DNA of 64,000 nt from Pomphorhynchus laevis (Eukaryota; Acanthocephala; Palaeacanthocephala; Echinorhynchida; Pomphorhynchidae). Below are positions 1 to 10,544 of this stretch, in pieces. The stretch spans positions 116,203 to 180,202 of the forward strand of contig WNNJ02001601.1 in assembly GCA_012934845.2 (NCBI GenBank), in the 5' to 3' direction. A program made the translations under genes and the position numbers. Every line of letters starts with the position of its first letter. Within the stretch, counting starts at the first letter, position 1. The notes under the pieces were generated by a model. That model did not search any database and was not told the origin of the DNA. It was given only the letters and a program-made list of their open reading frames with translations.

Positions 1-45
1 TTGTGGGCTTGTAAGCTCACAGTCTGTGTGCATTTGCCACATTAA
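1..45 (+). mobile_element. 3' tail of a family A LINE, cut by the window edge
   Basis: The bases match the 3' untranslated end of the A copies at 15740-15785 and 55180-55225, including the conserved 'catttgccacatta' just before the end. A short stem (15-20 with 26-31, one mismatch) sits where the other copies have their 3' hairpin. The body of the element would lie to the left of this window. Confidence 0.6.
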
Positions 46-428
46 AAAACTTTCCTATCAAACTTTCCTTTCAAGTAATTACAAATCAGTAGTTAGTGAA
101 ATTGAAGATATCTAAATCATCCATTTCCTCGAATTTAGTATATGTTAATTTATAGGAACAAAGGAAAATCAAAAACCAAAGGATTATTTAATATTTCAAC
201 GGCAACTGCCATCATCAGGAAAATATTTTTTTACAGTTTGTAAATTTGTAAAAAAAGTTAGTAACTTTTTTGTATACAAGAATGTTAGTAAAATGAAGAG
301 AGTATCAATTGAATTGCCATATTAACATATCAGTTGAGTTGGCAAAATAAAAGGCTAAACAGAAAATAGATATACATCCCTCGTCGTAATAAAATCAACT
401 GATCAATAAAAGGATGCAAAAAGAAAAA
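46..428. other. AT-rich intergenic stretch, 3' of the ENY2 gene
   Basis: I see no open frame or recognisable repeat here. The stretch lies downstream of the minus-strand ENY2 gene and should hold its 3' untranslated region, but no canonical AATAAA on the minus strand stands out. Confidence 0.4.
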
Positions 429-755
429 TTAAAAGAGATTGGCATGCTGATCGATATAGTTTCTGATATGTTCAAGTAATTGGCGTTTGACATAATCAGG
501 AACAAGACTGCGACCTTTCGGAACCAGTTCGGCAAATAAATCGTCCACATTAACATTATCCACACCTTTTTGCTGAATTAGTAACTTGCATTCGTTTTTC
601 AGCTTGTCGCGCCATCCGCTCTCTACTAGCCAAAGTCTTAAGAGATTTTCAAGTTTCGCCCTTTCTCCTGATTCACGCATCCGCGATGAAATCACATTCG
701 TATAAATATTCCTCGTTATCCGCGTTATTCGACATCTACGAATTTCATAAGTCAT
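429..755 (-). CDS. ENY2: ENY2 / e(y)2 / Sus1-like subunit of SAGA and TREX-2
   Basis: The 108-residue protein matches the whole ENY2 family fold of short amphipathic helices. Signatures are GERAKLENLLR, ESGWRDKL, VDDLFAELVPKGRSLVPD and VKRQLLEHIRNYI..HANLF, all collinear with the human 101-residue protein. ENY2 is a small nuclear protein. It anchors the H2B deubiquitinase module of SAGA and joins TREX-2 in mRNA export. The first ATG in frame is at 755. The frame is open further upstream to 785 but has no ATG there, so I start at 755. The N-terminal segment before GERAK (about 28 residues, arginine-rich) is slightly longer than in human ENY2. No intron is needed. The gene lies alone in AT-rich DNA with the 5'-truncated C1 LINE about 0.75 kb behind its start. 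Confidence in the family is high. Confidence that it is expressed, rather than an intronless copy, is moderate. Confidence 0.88.
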   Translation of the reverse strand: MTYEIRRCRITRITRNIYTNVISSRMRESGERAKLENLLRLWLVESGWRDKLKNECKLLIQQKGVDNVNVDDLFAELVPKGRSLVPDYVKRQLLEHIRNYIDQHANLF

Positions 756-1504
756 AATGAATTCCAACAAAGTCAGGTGATACAAAAATGATCGTGTTAT
801 TCATTTCATCGTACCCTTACGAATTTATTGTTTAGACTTATTTTAGTTATATAATATGTAACAAGAGTATATCATTAACTTTGTTTTTTTTAATGTAATT
901 GAAACTTATTTTTGATAACAAATATTTTTTGATAGCAGCTTCGATTATTGTCTTGCCCGTGACTATAAGAACAACTTTGCCTTGCACGTGTAAATAAAAT
1001 TCATTTCATAAAAATGAAATTCATTTAATAAAATGCAATAAGTCTTATTTCGAATTAAAATAATCTAAACGTAGCAGTTTCTTCTAATGTCCAATGATTT
1101 TTATTCTAATATGTGATATTAATTATTTATTAATTCATTTGAATTATAAACAGATTACTTTATAAAAATGTGAATTATAGAAAATCTTATAATTTAAATA
1201 TTTATTTTTAAATTACTATATAGTACAAAATACTTAGACTCAGTTAACTGATCTGATTATGTAACTATCAAATCCTAATGCTCTCAATTATTCTCTATTT
1301 ACTAACATATAAATTTATTTTATAATATATTCTGTCTTAATTTGGGAAGTAATTGAGAATATCCTTTGTTTTTTCGAATATACATCGTTATCACATTATT
1401 GAAACTACTCTAAATATTTGATCCTATTATAAAGTAAATTTGAAAATGATTTTTAATGGATAGTTACAATTTTTAGATAATATTCTGTACCTAAGATTTT
1501 TGTA
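756..1504. other. AT-rich intergenic stretch upstream of ENY2
   Basis: No coding potential is visible. It should contain the minus-strand ENY2 promoter. Around 1225-1260 there is a short block, 'tagactcagttaactgatctgatt', that recurs with two changes at about 18447-18472, so part of it is a dispersed repeat. Confidence 0.35.
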
Positions 1505-4240
1505 GTAAATAAAATCGGGTTTACATTTGACAAGCAGAAAAGGGATAGCGTAAATCCAATATCAATATTGGATTCAAACGAACTTTTAGCGGTCAGATTA
1601 TACCGGCCATTCTCCTTGATACTTGTAGTCGTTTACCGCAGCCCTACTTCATGTACTGATAGCATCGTGCAACGTTTATACCAGCTATCGGACCCTAATA
1701 AGCCAATATTGGTTGTTGGTGACTTTAACATGCCTACAATAGATTGGAATACATACAGTTTTAATTCGCCTTCTGACTTTGGTTCGATTGTGTTACTTCA
1801 AACAATCAATGATCTATACCTTACCCAACATGTCAATGGATTTACCAGAATATCTTCTACGTCTCGTTCTCTTCTTGATCTGGTTTTGTCTGCTCCAGGA
1901 CATATTGTCACTAGCGTTAATCACTTGGATCCAGTTGGTTGTTCTGATCATGTCACCTTATTAATAGATCTTGGAATAAGTATCCCTATATATAATTCTT
2001 TTGTTAATAGATTCAACCCTTTTAAAGCCGACTACAACAAAATAAAGGAGTTCCTTTCTACCGTTTCGTGGCCTGATGCTTATACTGTGGGTATTGATTC
2101 CGCCTGGCTGTTTTTCAAAGACACCTTGTATTCAATACTTACCCGCTACGCTCCAATTGTACGTCAAACTGACGTCGGCTTATCTCCTCGTTGGTTTAAT
2201 CGAGAACTCAAACAAGCACTGGCTCGACGACGCAAGGCATATTGTAATTATAAAGCAGGTAACTCTAGTTTTGAGCAATACCGACAGTATAGAAACAGGG
2301 TAACATCCTTGAAGAGACGTACGAGAGTAATCTTTGAAAAGAAATTATCCCAACGATGTCGTCGTGATCCTGGCTCACTCTTCAAATACATTTCATCAAG
2401 AAAACGTATAGCTAACACTTTCTCCTCTATTCTCGATAGCCAAGGTGATTTGGTATTGGACTCAAAGAAAATTGCGAACGTATTCGGCACACACTTCACA
2501 TCGCTGAATTCGTCACTGAATGCTTCACCGCAAATAACTGACAGTTTGTATTGTTTGGTAGCTAATACTACTTCTGACCTTGATAACTTCATTAGACCTG
2601 ACTTAGTGTACAGCGAGTTGTCCCGTCTGAAATGCACATTAAGTGCTGGTCCGGATCTATTGCCGTCAGCATATCTTCGCAACCTAGCTGACATCATATA
2701 CCTACCTCTATATAATATCTTCTGTGCAACACTTGTGCTAGGAAAGATTCCCTCAGACTGGAAGCGCTCTATTATCTGCCCAATATTAAAACAGGGGTCT
2801 CGTTCTGACATCTGTAACTACAGACCGATTAGCCTCACATGTGTCTGCTGTCGCGTACTGGAACGCTTACTTCTGCGAAAAGTCACCACTCACCTAGAAA
2901 CGAACCATATTCTAGCCCCTGAACAACATGGTTTTCGAAAAAATCATTCAACGCTAACGAATTTGTTGTTATCACACGATAGCTGGACCAGATATTATGA
3001 TTCTGGTATTCCGGTTGACGCCATCTTCTTCGACTTCTCTAAGGCATTTGATACAGTCCTTCATGCTAATTTAATTCAAAAACTGCGTAATATCAACCTT
3101 GATGAGTGTTTAGTTCGCTGGATTATTGAATTTCTGTCTGACCGTCATTGCTTCGTAAGGGTAAACGACGAATTATCTGATCGCTTCCCTACAAATCTTG
3201 GAGTACCTCAAGGAACTATACTCGGTCCAGTTCTTTTCAGCATATACATTAACGACCTCATTCCTAAACTTGGATCTGAGTGTGTTCTTTATGCTGATGA
3301 TTTAAAAATTTGGCGCCCCATATATTTGGACTCAGATGTTGACATCTTGCAGTATGATATTAACACCATAAATGACTGGTCGATTTTGAACGGGTTAAAA
3401 TTCAATTTGAAAAAGTGTGCCTACATTTGTATATCAAGACGTCCGGCCGAGTCAGCTCATATTTATCATATAAACAACAGTGTTATTCTTAGGACGAACT
3501 CATACAGGGATTTAGGTGTTTATGTATGTTCTAACTTATCGACACGTTTACATACTGACACTACATGTTCCAAAGTGAGAAGAGTCATCGGCCTGATTCG
3601 CCGAGCTCTTGTTCATATTGACATCTCATGCTTTAAAACAATCTCACAAGCACTTATTTTGAGCATCCTCCTATATGCTTCGCCAGCTTGTTACCCAATC
3701 ACCTTACGAGAACGTTATAATCTAGAGTCTGTATTCCGATCAGCAACTAAAATGGTAAAAGCGGTTAGACATATGGAATATCAAGATCGGCTCTCGAGTT
3801 TGGGAATGAGATCGCTTCAGTATCTGCGCGACAAGGCGGACCTGTGCCTAGCCTGGCAGATTTTACACGACAATCGCCATCCACTCAGATCGCTAATGCA
3901 TACGCGCGATATAACCTCACTTCGTGGTCATCAGTTCATGCTAAAAACACAACGATTACGCTACAAACGAACATCCCTATACTTCCAACGAATCGTTAAT
4001 ACTTGGAACCACCTTGCTGACACAACAGTAGCATCCTCGAATCTGGCTTCTTTTAAACGAAATCTGGAGGAAGATCCCTTCTTGAAGACGAAGATCGAGT
4101 CAGAGAACATATGAACAATAGAAAGTACACTCTACATTTTCATTTTCTACATTTACTTTTTCTGATTGTGACGCAACTTGTAATGAGCCTTGCTGCTCAC
4201 TTTGTTGTCTATTGATAATAATAATAATAATATTGGGATA
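1505..4240 (+). mobile_element. CR1-like LINE, family C1, 5'-truncated copy
   Basis: The element starts inside the endonuclease domain of ORF2 and runs to the 3' end, so ORF1 and the first part of ORF2 are missing, as expected from incomplete target-primed reverse transcription. The 3' untranslated region (4115-4225) holds a stem-loop (TGAGC at 4194-4198 with GCTCA at 4205-4209) and ends in an (ATA)n tail at about 4216-4233. The open ORF2 remnant suggests a fairly young insertion. Confidence 0.85.
1568..4114 (+). CDS. ORF2 remnant of C1 LINE: partial APE endonuclease plus complete reverse transcriptase
   Basis: The frame is open for 848 codons and continues from upstream with no ATG at its head, so this is a truncated ORF2, not a complete gene. 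The order is: end of the apurinic-like endonuclease (VVGDFNMP near residue 50 and GCSDHVTLL near residue 125), then a linker with basic helices. The reverse transcriptase follows (FFDFSKAFDT near 490, GVPQGTILGPVLF near 550, catalytic YADDLKIW near 575). A C-terminal region rich in LRxxR and W motifs (NTWNHLAD) closes it. The protein nicks target DNA and copies the LINE RNA at the nick. Only the endonuclease is incomplete, so the copy could not move by itself. Confidence 0.85.
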   Translation: MDSNELLAVRLYRPFSLILVVVYRSPTSCTDSIVQRLYQLSDPNKPILVVGDFNMPTIDWNTYSFNSPSDFGSIVLLQTINDLYLTQHVNGFTRISSTSRSLLDLVLSAPGHIVTSVNHLDPVGCSDHVTLLIDLGISIPIYNSFVNRFNPFKADYNKIKEFLSTVSWPDAYTVGIDSAWLFFKDTLYSILTRYAPIVRQTDVGLSPRWFNRELKQALARRRKAYCNYKAGNSSFEQYRQYRNRVTSLKRRTRVIFEKKLSQRCRRDPGSLFKYISSRKRIANTFSSILDSQGDLVLDSKKIANVFGTHFTSLNSSLNASPQITDSLYCLVANTTSDLDNFIRPDLVYSELSRLKCTLSAGPDLLPSAYLRNLADIIYLPLYNIFCATLVLGKIPSDWKRSIICPILKQGSRSDICNYRPISLTCVCCRVLERLLLRKVTTHLETNHILAPEQHGFRKNHSTLTNLLLSHDSWTRYYDSGIPVDAIFFDFSKAFDTVLHANLIQKLRNINLDECLVRWIIEFLSDRHCFVRVNDELSDRFPTNLGVPQGTILGPVLFSIYINDLIPKLGSECVLYADDLKIWRPIYLDSDVDILQYDINTINDWSILNGLKFNLKKCAYICISRRPAESAHIYHINNSVILRTNSYRDLGVYVCSNLSTRLHTDTTCSKVRRVIGLIRRALVHIDISCFKTISQALILSILLYASPACYPITLRERYNLESVFRSATKMVKAVRHMEYQDRLSSLGMRSLQYLRDKADLCLAWQILHDNRHPLRSLMHTRDITSLRGHQFMLKTQRLRYKRTSLYFQRIVNTWNHLADTTVASSNLASFKRNLEEDPFLKTKIESENI

Positions 4241-5219
4241 TTATTTTATGTTATATTTTAATAAATGCTAAAATAAGTAATGCTAAATAATATAACATCA
4301 TATATACCAATATACTAAATAGATAATATATAATATAATAAAATATATTATAGATGTTAAAATATTAACTAGCTTGGGGATAAATAAGGTATTTATCTAG
4401 ATAGAAACACTTCTATTACACTCCAAATGATACATTATATCAAATATAATTTTCAGAGGCTACATGTTCGTAGCTCTTCGGATTTCCATGTTCCGATACA
4501 TCTACGTTCACATTCAAACGTTGTGCATTCTAATCGTGGTCCTGGGCTCGGTTTTGTATTTTTATATTTTATTGACAAATTTAATAAAATTAATAAAAAA
4601 ATATCTTCAAAATTGTCTAAAAAATATCTAAAAATATCTAAATTGGAAAAAAGGGGATAAAGATAGAATTAGATAATTTAAAGAAATATAATAAAAATAT
4701 CTTGGAAAACTACAAGATTATATAAAAATATTATTGGATATGTACTTACCTATAAATTGTTAAGGAATTCGCAATTACATTGTACAGATATATATATTTT
4801 GTTAATTGATACTTAAAATTTATAATAAATTTAACTAAAGCCGAGATATAATTAGGAACGAGACTAAAATAATAAATCTAATATGTAAGATAAGATTAAC
4901 TCAAAATGATATTGTTATTGATTGTATTGATAAGATAATTACATTTATTTATAAATTGATAAGATATTAAAATTTCGTAAATAAGGAACGCTGCATATGA
5001 CCACGTATCTATGGCTTACTTTTACCATCAGATAATGAGTTATGTTCGTATTATTGACTGGAATTTTGATATTTTTTCATTTAACGTTGTACGAAGTTAG
5101 GCTGTTCGTGGTTTTTTAAATTTCCGGTTTTTGTGTTCAGGATTTTGTTTTCAGGTTTTCGTGTTCAGGTTTTTGAAACAGAGTTCTATTAAACAATCTA
5201 AAACATAGATGAAGTAAAA
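4241..5219. other. AT-rich stretch holding one short LTR-element scrap
   Basis: Apart from the integrase scrap at 4470-4556 the stretch is A/T runs without coding signal. It separates the C1 LINE from the minus-strand integrase remnant. Confidence 0.35.
4470..4556 (+). mobile_element. Scrap of Ty3/Gypsy-type integrase (fossil), plus strand
   Basis: This short segment is nearly the reverse complement of about 5630-5712, so it is a second, inverted piece of the same LTR retrotransposon integrase core. It is an old fossil. No LTRs are recognisable around it. Confidence 0.55.
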
Positions 5220-5870
5220 CACAATATTACATATCAAGGGTAGTAAGGGTTGCTACTGACTAGCTGACCCACTTCCGTTGATGGATCGTACTTCCTATAA
5301 GCGTTATGCTTACGCATGACGACTGCACCAGTGGTGCTAAGACAATTCGGAATACTTCAACCAGACGGTGTATTCCTCTGGAACGACAGAAATCGATCAT
5401 GGAGTTTCATTTGTCTCTTTGTATAGGAGTGAACGTACAGCATGTAAGGATCGAGGAAGAGATTCATCCCAATGATAAATATCACGTTTATGGGTATCCA
5501 GGTTCAAATTTATGTATTTCCATATAACCCCGTTGTATCGTTCAAACTGTCCATTGCCAGATGGGTTGTCAGGGCTACTGTGGCTACTTGTAATATCAAG
5601 ACGCATAAGGTAGACTTTGAAATCAGCCGAAACAAGTCCAGGGCCACGATCAGAATGCACAACGTTTGAATGTGAACGTAGATGTATCGGAACATGGAAA
5701 TCCGATCGGAAATCCCGAAAATTCGTCGATGACGAGAATAATATATTTATTTCGCGATGCGGATGGAAGATAGCCTTTAAAGTCCATAACCAGGTTCTCG
5801 ATGGGTCTCGATGATCTTATCAGGTGTGCATCTGGCAATTTGTAGAATCTGGGTTTCATCATTGAATATA
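5220..5870 (-). mobile_element. Ty3/Gypsy-type LTR retrotransposon integrase region (fossil)
   Basis: Read on the minus strand, the segment shows the integrase catalytic core in order: a DFKGxLP start, IDEFSGFP, HSDRGPG and a PSGNGQ.ERYNG block. A SLHAVRSLL block and a basic C-terminal part follow. The pattern fits metazoan Ty3/Gypsy elements of the CsRn1-like kind. Gag, protease, RT and LTRs are absent nearby. The remnant is broken in a few places and looks old. The second scrap at 4470-4556 lies inverted to it. Confidence 0.6.
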
Positions 5871-5879
5871 CACTGCATT

Positions 5880-6462
5880 CTTTAATTAGTCGAGGAACGT
5901 CTTGTTATAAAAGACGTTAAAAAGTCTTGTTACGTCTTGTTATGGGGCGTTAAAAGAAGACGTTTTAGTGAAATCATTTGCAAATTGACCTTAAAATAAG
6001 TCTTGGTTATTGAAACTCTTACAACTAGTTTGAACTTTCTTGGATGCTTAATAAACTACTTACAATAAAATAACATACAAACTACTTACAATCTAAAGTA
6101 AATACAATGATGATCAATCCGCATTTCCGATATCTTATTGATTTTCGCTTTGATTAATCCGTTAAAAAAGTATTGATTATTAAAGTTCTTACAATAACAT
6201 TTCTACGATTGCTACGATTACAACGTTTACAACGATTATATCGATTACAACGATTACTTCAACGATTAAAGAATTTAAAATTGTCTTGATTATATAAAGT
6301 TCTTACAATTTAAAACTCAAAATTGAAATTTAAATCAAATTCCATTGATACCGCAATAAACGAAATCTGTTGGTCGGATCCATTATTCAATAACGAATTT
6401 TCCGTTTGAAAAATTGATGGAAATTTGAATTCCAGTACAATATCACATTATATGACAAAAAT
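5880..6462 (+). repeat. Putative 5' leader of C1 LINE with degenerate short repeats
   Basis: The stretch before ORF1 holds short repeated words. 'acgtcttgttat..' and 'gttaaaa' recur between 5895 and 5965, 'acttacaat' recurs between 6055 and 6095, and 'acgattaca' recurs between 6195 and 6265. Short repeats at this place are also seen in families A and C2. Its exact left edge is uncertain because the Gypsy fossil ends nearby. Confidence 0.4.
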
Positions 6463-7707
6463 ATGACAAAGAAGACCAACAAGCAAGCGAAACACAACAA
6501 TACAACAAAGTCGGTTAGGTACGCAGATAATGAAGTGGCATGTGACTCTCACGGCTGCACGATATGGACCAAAGTAAGCTTCCCCTCAGACAGTTCTCAA
6601 ACAATGACGAGTCGCAATTTCTATTGTGGTTTCTGTGCAGCTCTTGCAATTGCAAATTTAAATAAGACTATTAACGATCTACGCTCACTAACCGAATACA
6701 CTGATAAACCATTACGATCAGATATCCCTTATACATGTGAAGTATTCGAGCAAGATACAGTACCTTCACTAGACAATGAAATCGCTCCGATCAACATAAC
6801 GGCAACATCTGATACTTCAACATTCCGGAAATCTACCCCTACTCGAGTTTGGACACGAGGACATGCAAGATCGCGAATCGTAAAGGCAACAACCCTTGAA
6901 ACTTCCTTATCTAACCTTAAATCCGATTTCCTGGATTCGTCAAATCTAGAGAATTCCATCATTTCTCACAAGGATACACAGAAACAAACATTCCATATCA
7001 CTCAGAAAACACATCCAAGGCCGGAAACAAACACAGAAGCACCACATCACACAGCACTCCCAACTTTTTATTGTCCTCAAACAACCCATAGTCTATATAA
7101 AATGGATGGAACACTAAAACAAATGATAAATCATACCAAATCCACTGTAAACAACACTGATAACCCCAATATACCTATTCTATCTGAGCCTAAACGACAT
7201 AAACGCCGAACATTCGATCGGGATAAATGTTTTATCATTGTAAATTTAAATGAATCACCGAGTCCAAACAGTCTCATCCGGATTAAACATGATGTTGATT
7301 CAGTAAAGCAAGTTCTTTCAACTGTTCTCCCAACAGAAATATCAGTCGAACAAAATAGACAGGTAATACACCTCTTTCGCATTGGGAAGAAACAAGATGG
7401 TACCAAACCAAGGCTTTTGAAAGTTGTTGTTGATAGCCCCGAGACTAGTAAGCAAATCATCAAGAATTCCTTTAAGTTAAGGGGCTCCAGTATCAGACTT
7501 CTACCTGACCTCAGCACTGAAGATAGAAACAGATTGAAATCGGCAAGGAAAGAGCTTCAACAAAGAATTCAAAACGGTGAAAAAAATCTAATTGTGAAAA
7601 ATTTTCAAGTTGTGCGGCGAAGGGTAAATACGCGATTCAGCCTCGGAATCCGTCTAAGCGTTCCATCGACACTCTCCGCCGCACAGATTCGTGCATCCAC
7701 CACGTAA
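6463..7707 (+). CDS. ORF1 protein of C1 LINE (PHD-like finger plus RRM/CTD-like RNA-binding region)
   Basis: The 414-residue protein starts at an ATG followed by a basic stretch (MTKKTNKQAKH). A zinc-finger-like motif lies near residues 28-65: CDSHGCTIW, then FYCGFC. A long Ser/Thr/Asn-rich spacer follows. From about residue 255 there is a folded region that resembles the RRM and C-terminal domains of LINE ORF1 proteins: CFIIVNLNES, VIHLFRIGK, PRLLKVVVDS and RLLPDLSTEDRNR, ending in GEKNLIVKNFQVVRRR. Such proteins coat the element RNA and act as nucleic-acid chaperones. The frame is unbroken. The same architecture is seen in families A, B, C2 and C3. Confidence 0.75.
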   Translation: MTKKTNKQAKHNNTTKSVRYADNEVACDSHGCTIWTKVSFPSDSSQTMTSRNFYCGFCAALAIANLNKTINDLRSLTEYTDKPLRSDIPYTCEVFEQDTVPSLDNEIAPINITATSDTSTFRKSTPTRVWTRGHARSRIVKATTLETSLSNLKSDFLDSSNLENSIISHKDTQKQTFHITQKTHPRPETNTEAPHHTALPTFYCPQTTHSLYKMDGTLKQMINHTKSTVNNTDNPNIPILSEPKRHKRRTFDRDKCFIIVNLNESPSPNSLIRIKHDVDSVKQVLSTVLPTEISVEQNRQVIHLFRIGKKQDGTKPRLLKVVVDSPETSKQIIKNSFKLRGSSIRLLPDLSTEDRNRLKSARKELQQRIQNGEKNLIVKNFQVVRRRVNTRFSLGIRLSVPSTLSAAQIRASTT

Positions 7708-7778
7708 ACATCAATCCAATTTCAACACCAACAGAGACACCACACGACTGCCGTTACTCTCAAAATAATATTTCCATC

Positions 7779-10165
7779 ATGTACTCTAACTGTTTAAGCA
7801 TGTACAACAAATTTGACGAAATATTGTGTCTCGTTAATTCAATGAACACAAACATCATAGCATTGAGTGAAACCTGGCTTAACAACGATATATCTGATAA
7901 TGAAATCTCAATCCCAGGCTACTTTGTTATACGATCGGATCGAACCGCCTCAAAAGGAGGTGGAGTTATATTATACGTCAAGCAACCGTTAACCATCATC
8001 GAGCACAGCATTGTATCAGATGATTCATACAACGAATATCTGTGGGCAACAGTATCTTCTCCTGATAGACAGAAACTAAAAATCGGTTTATTTTACCGAT
8101 CTCCGCGCTCCGCAACTGAAAAGATTGGCATCTCTTTACGACATCACCTAACAAGCTTATCACCGATCATTATCCTAGGAGACTTCAATATGCCTCATGT
8201 CAATTGGGACCTATATACTTCGACACATGGTTGTGATGTTGAATCATCCAATCTCCTTGATACGTTCAACGATCTCAATCTAACCCAGCATATTCACGAA
8301 CCCACTAGAAGGAGGAAGCAATCATCTGCCATTTTAGACCTCTGCTTATCACGAGGGGAACCCACAATTGATGAAATCTCTCTCAGCCCCCTATTGGCCA
8401 CAGTGATCATTGTGTCATTAGGCTGGCGCTTTCTGTCAGTCTCTTTAGAACAGCCCCCTCGGCAAAACCCGAATTGAATCCCTTCAAAGCGAATTTCGCA
8501 AGTATGACGCAAGCTATTCGAAACATTCAATGGCCTAATCCATATGAAATTGGCATCGATCAGTGCTGGGAAAATTTCAAATCTACTTTGATCAATGCTC
8601 TAAATTACTTCTCCCCTTTAAAACGTCAGCGCACATCCCACAAAACTCCCATTTGGTTTGACTCGCAGATTAAACAAATGATTAAGACAAGAGACAAAAT
8701 TTACAAAAAATTTAAAGAACAGAATTGTTCTTGGATCGATTACAAGGAATTACGAAATCAAGTTACGGCACTCAAACGTCAGAAACGCAGGTGCTTCGTT
8801 TCCAATCTTTGTCGATCATCAAAAAGATTTCCCAGTAAATTGTTTAAACATATCAGCTCATTAAAATCAACTACGTCTGAGATTAACTCTATATTTATGG
8901 CAACCGGTGAGCTCACATCTGATGACAAAGCAATTGCCAATATTTTCCTAGATCAATTCACGCTAGAGAGTCCTACCTGTCAGTATTGCCCCAGATTCTC
9001 CACAGCTCAATATCCGTGTTACGAATTTACTCCATTTGATAAATTTGAGGTTCTTAACGAACTTCTAAAGCTACCACGATCAATTGCGGCAGGACCAAAC
9101 AATATTCCTCCAATTCTTCTTCGGGAACTTGCACCAGTAATATATGAACCTTTACACACCATATTCGATTTCTCCTTGTCAACAGGCTGTATACCATCAG
9201 ATTGGAAATGTTCTATAATCCGACCTCTCTACAAAAAAGGCGACCGTAATCTAGCAAGCAACTATCGGCCCATAAGCCTTACCTGCGTTGCTTGTAAAGT
9301 GCTAGAGAAACTGCTTTTTAAACGAATCATCGGGCACCTAGAAGATAACCAAGTACTCTGCGACAACCAGCATGGTTTCCGCCCAGGAAGATCTACTGTC
9401 ACAAACCTCATACTTGCGAGGAGTGATTGGACCAGATATGCCGAGGCTGGAGTTAGTGTTGATGTCTTGTTTTTCGACCTCAGCAAAGCATTTGATCGGA
9501 TATACTATGATGTCCTCCTTATTACGCTGGAACAGTACGGCATCAGAGGAACCCTCCTTAATTGGATTAACTCCTTCCTTAGAAATCGGAAGATTACTGT
9601 ATTAGCTAATAAACAAATGTCAAAAACAAGAAATCCTGGACGCGGTGTTCCTCAGGGATCGGTACTCAGTCCATTGCTCTTCATTATTTACATCAACGAG
9701 CTTACTACAGCTATTTCGAGTCCATGTGGTTTATATGCCGACGACTTGAAAATTTGGCGACCAATAATCGATAGCCGAGATCCAATGATACTCCAGAGAG
9801 ACATTGATAATATTAAGGTATGGTGTAATCAACGGGGACTGGTATTAAACCCCGATAAGTCAAAACATATGCGTATCGGACATCTACACATCAATTCATC
9901 ATATACCATTGACGGAAGAGAAATTGAAACAGTTCTCCAATTTCAAGACCTTGGAGTGATCGTAAATAGAAGCTTATCGACCATCCCACATACCAGTCAC
10001 ACAGTTGCTAAATGCCGTCGAATTTTAGGACTTATTAGAAGGACCATTGGCCAGCTTGACGCATCCAGTTTTAAGTTAATTTACAATGCTTATGTCTTAT
10101 CTTTAATGAGATACGCTTCACCTGCCTGTCACCCTCAAACTACGACAGAGATGAACATGTCCTAA
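7779..10165 (+). pseudogene. ORF2 of C1 LINE, APE endonuclease plus reverse transcriptase, frameshifted
   Basis: The first frame (7779-8477) carries the endonuclease: LSETWLN (catalytic Glu), IILGDFNMPHVNW and the DLCLS block. The SDH motif falls at the frame break near 8400-8475. The second frame (8474-10165) carries the linker and reverse transcriptase: RPISLTCVACKVLEK, FFDLSKAFDR, GVPQGSVLSPLLF and the catalytic YADDLKIW at about 9735. The C-terminal region stops short of the other copies. One frame break plus the missing end make it inactive. Confidence 0.78.
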
Positions 10166-10544
10166 TGGGAATAGCATGGCTGTTAATAGAGGACGTATCA
10201 TTTGGAAAAAATTTGGATCCATCACGAGTAATATGCGAATAGTCCAAGCAGTATTTTTAGTTCAGATGTTGAGGTTGGTGGTTTTATATCGAGCAGGCAG
10301 CGCGTTCTTTCAGTATCCGGGCTGATTCGTATTTCTGAAATCATATATCCCAAAAAACTTTACATCTCACACCGTATACCCATTTGTCGACATTCAGCGA
10401 GATATTATATCGCATTACTGCTTTCTGAAGCCATGCAGATTCTCAACGTGATCAGCTTGCGTAGCCCACAAATCCTAAGGTAATCCAAGGAGGCAAACAC
10501 TCTCGTGAAAATTAAAATCTTATATAATAATTATTGATTATTAT
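10166..10544. other. Unassigned stretch between two LINE copies
   Basis: It does not match the C1 3' end. A short open segment at about 10321-10486 (+) encodes a hydrophobic stretch (ARYYIALLLSEAMQILNVI). It could be an exon scrap, but I cannot assign it. The last 50 bases are the A/T tail of the minus-strand C2 element. Confidence 0.3.

Larger units (their letters stand above)
5880..10165 (+). mobile_element. CR1-like LINE, family C1, nearly complete copy with ORF1 and ORF2
   Basis: The copy has a 5' leader (about 5880-6462), an intact ORF1 and an ORF2 split into two frames. The 3' end is lost: after 10165 the sequence no longer matches the other C copies and the last roughly 200 codons and the 3' hairpin are missing. 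ORF2 is open in its frame well upstream of its first ATG at 7779 and overlaps the end of ORF1, as in the other families. Confidence 0.8.

Noticed and set aside
429-785. A longer ENY2 start at 785
   Set aside because: The codon there is TTG; the first ATG is at 755 and already gives a protein a little longer than the family norm.
2248-2811. A 187-codon frame on the minus strand inside the C1 ORF2
   Set aside because: It is the antisense shadow of the LINE reverse transcriptase region.
10321-10486. A possible innexin-like membrane segment (ARYYIALLLSEAMQILNVI)
   Set aside because: Only about 20 residues resemble the family, with no flanking motifs or splice signals.
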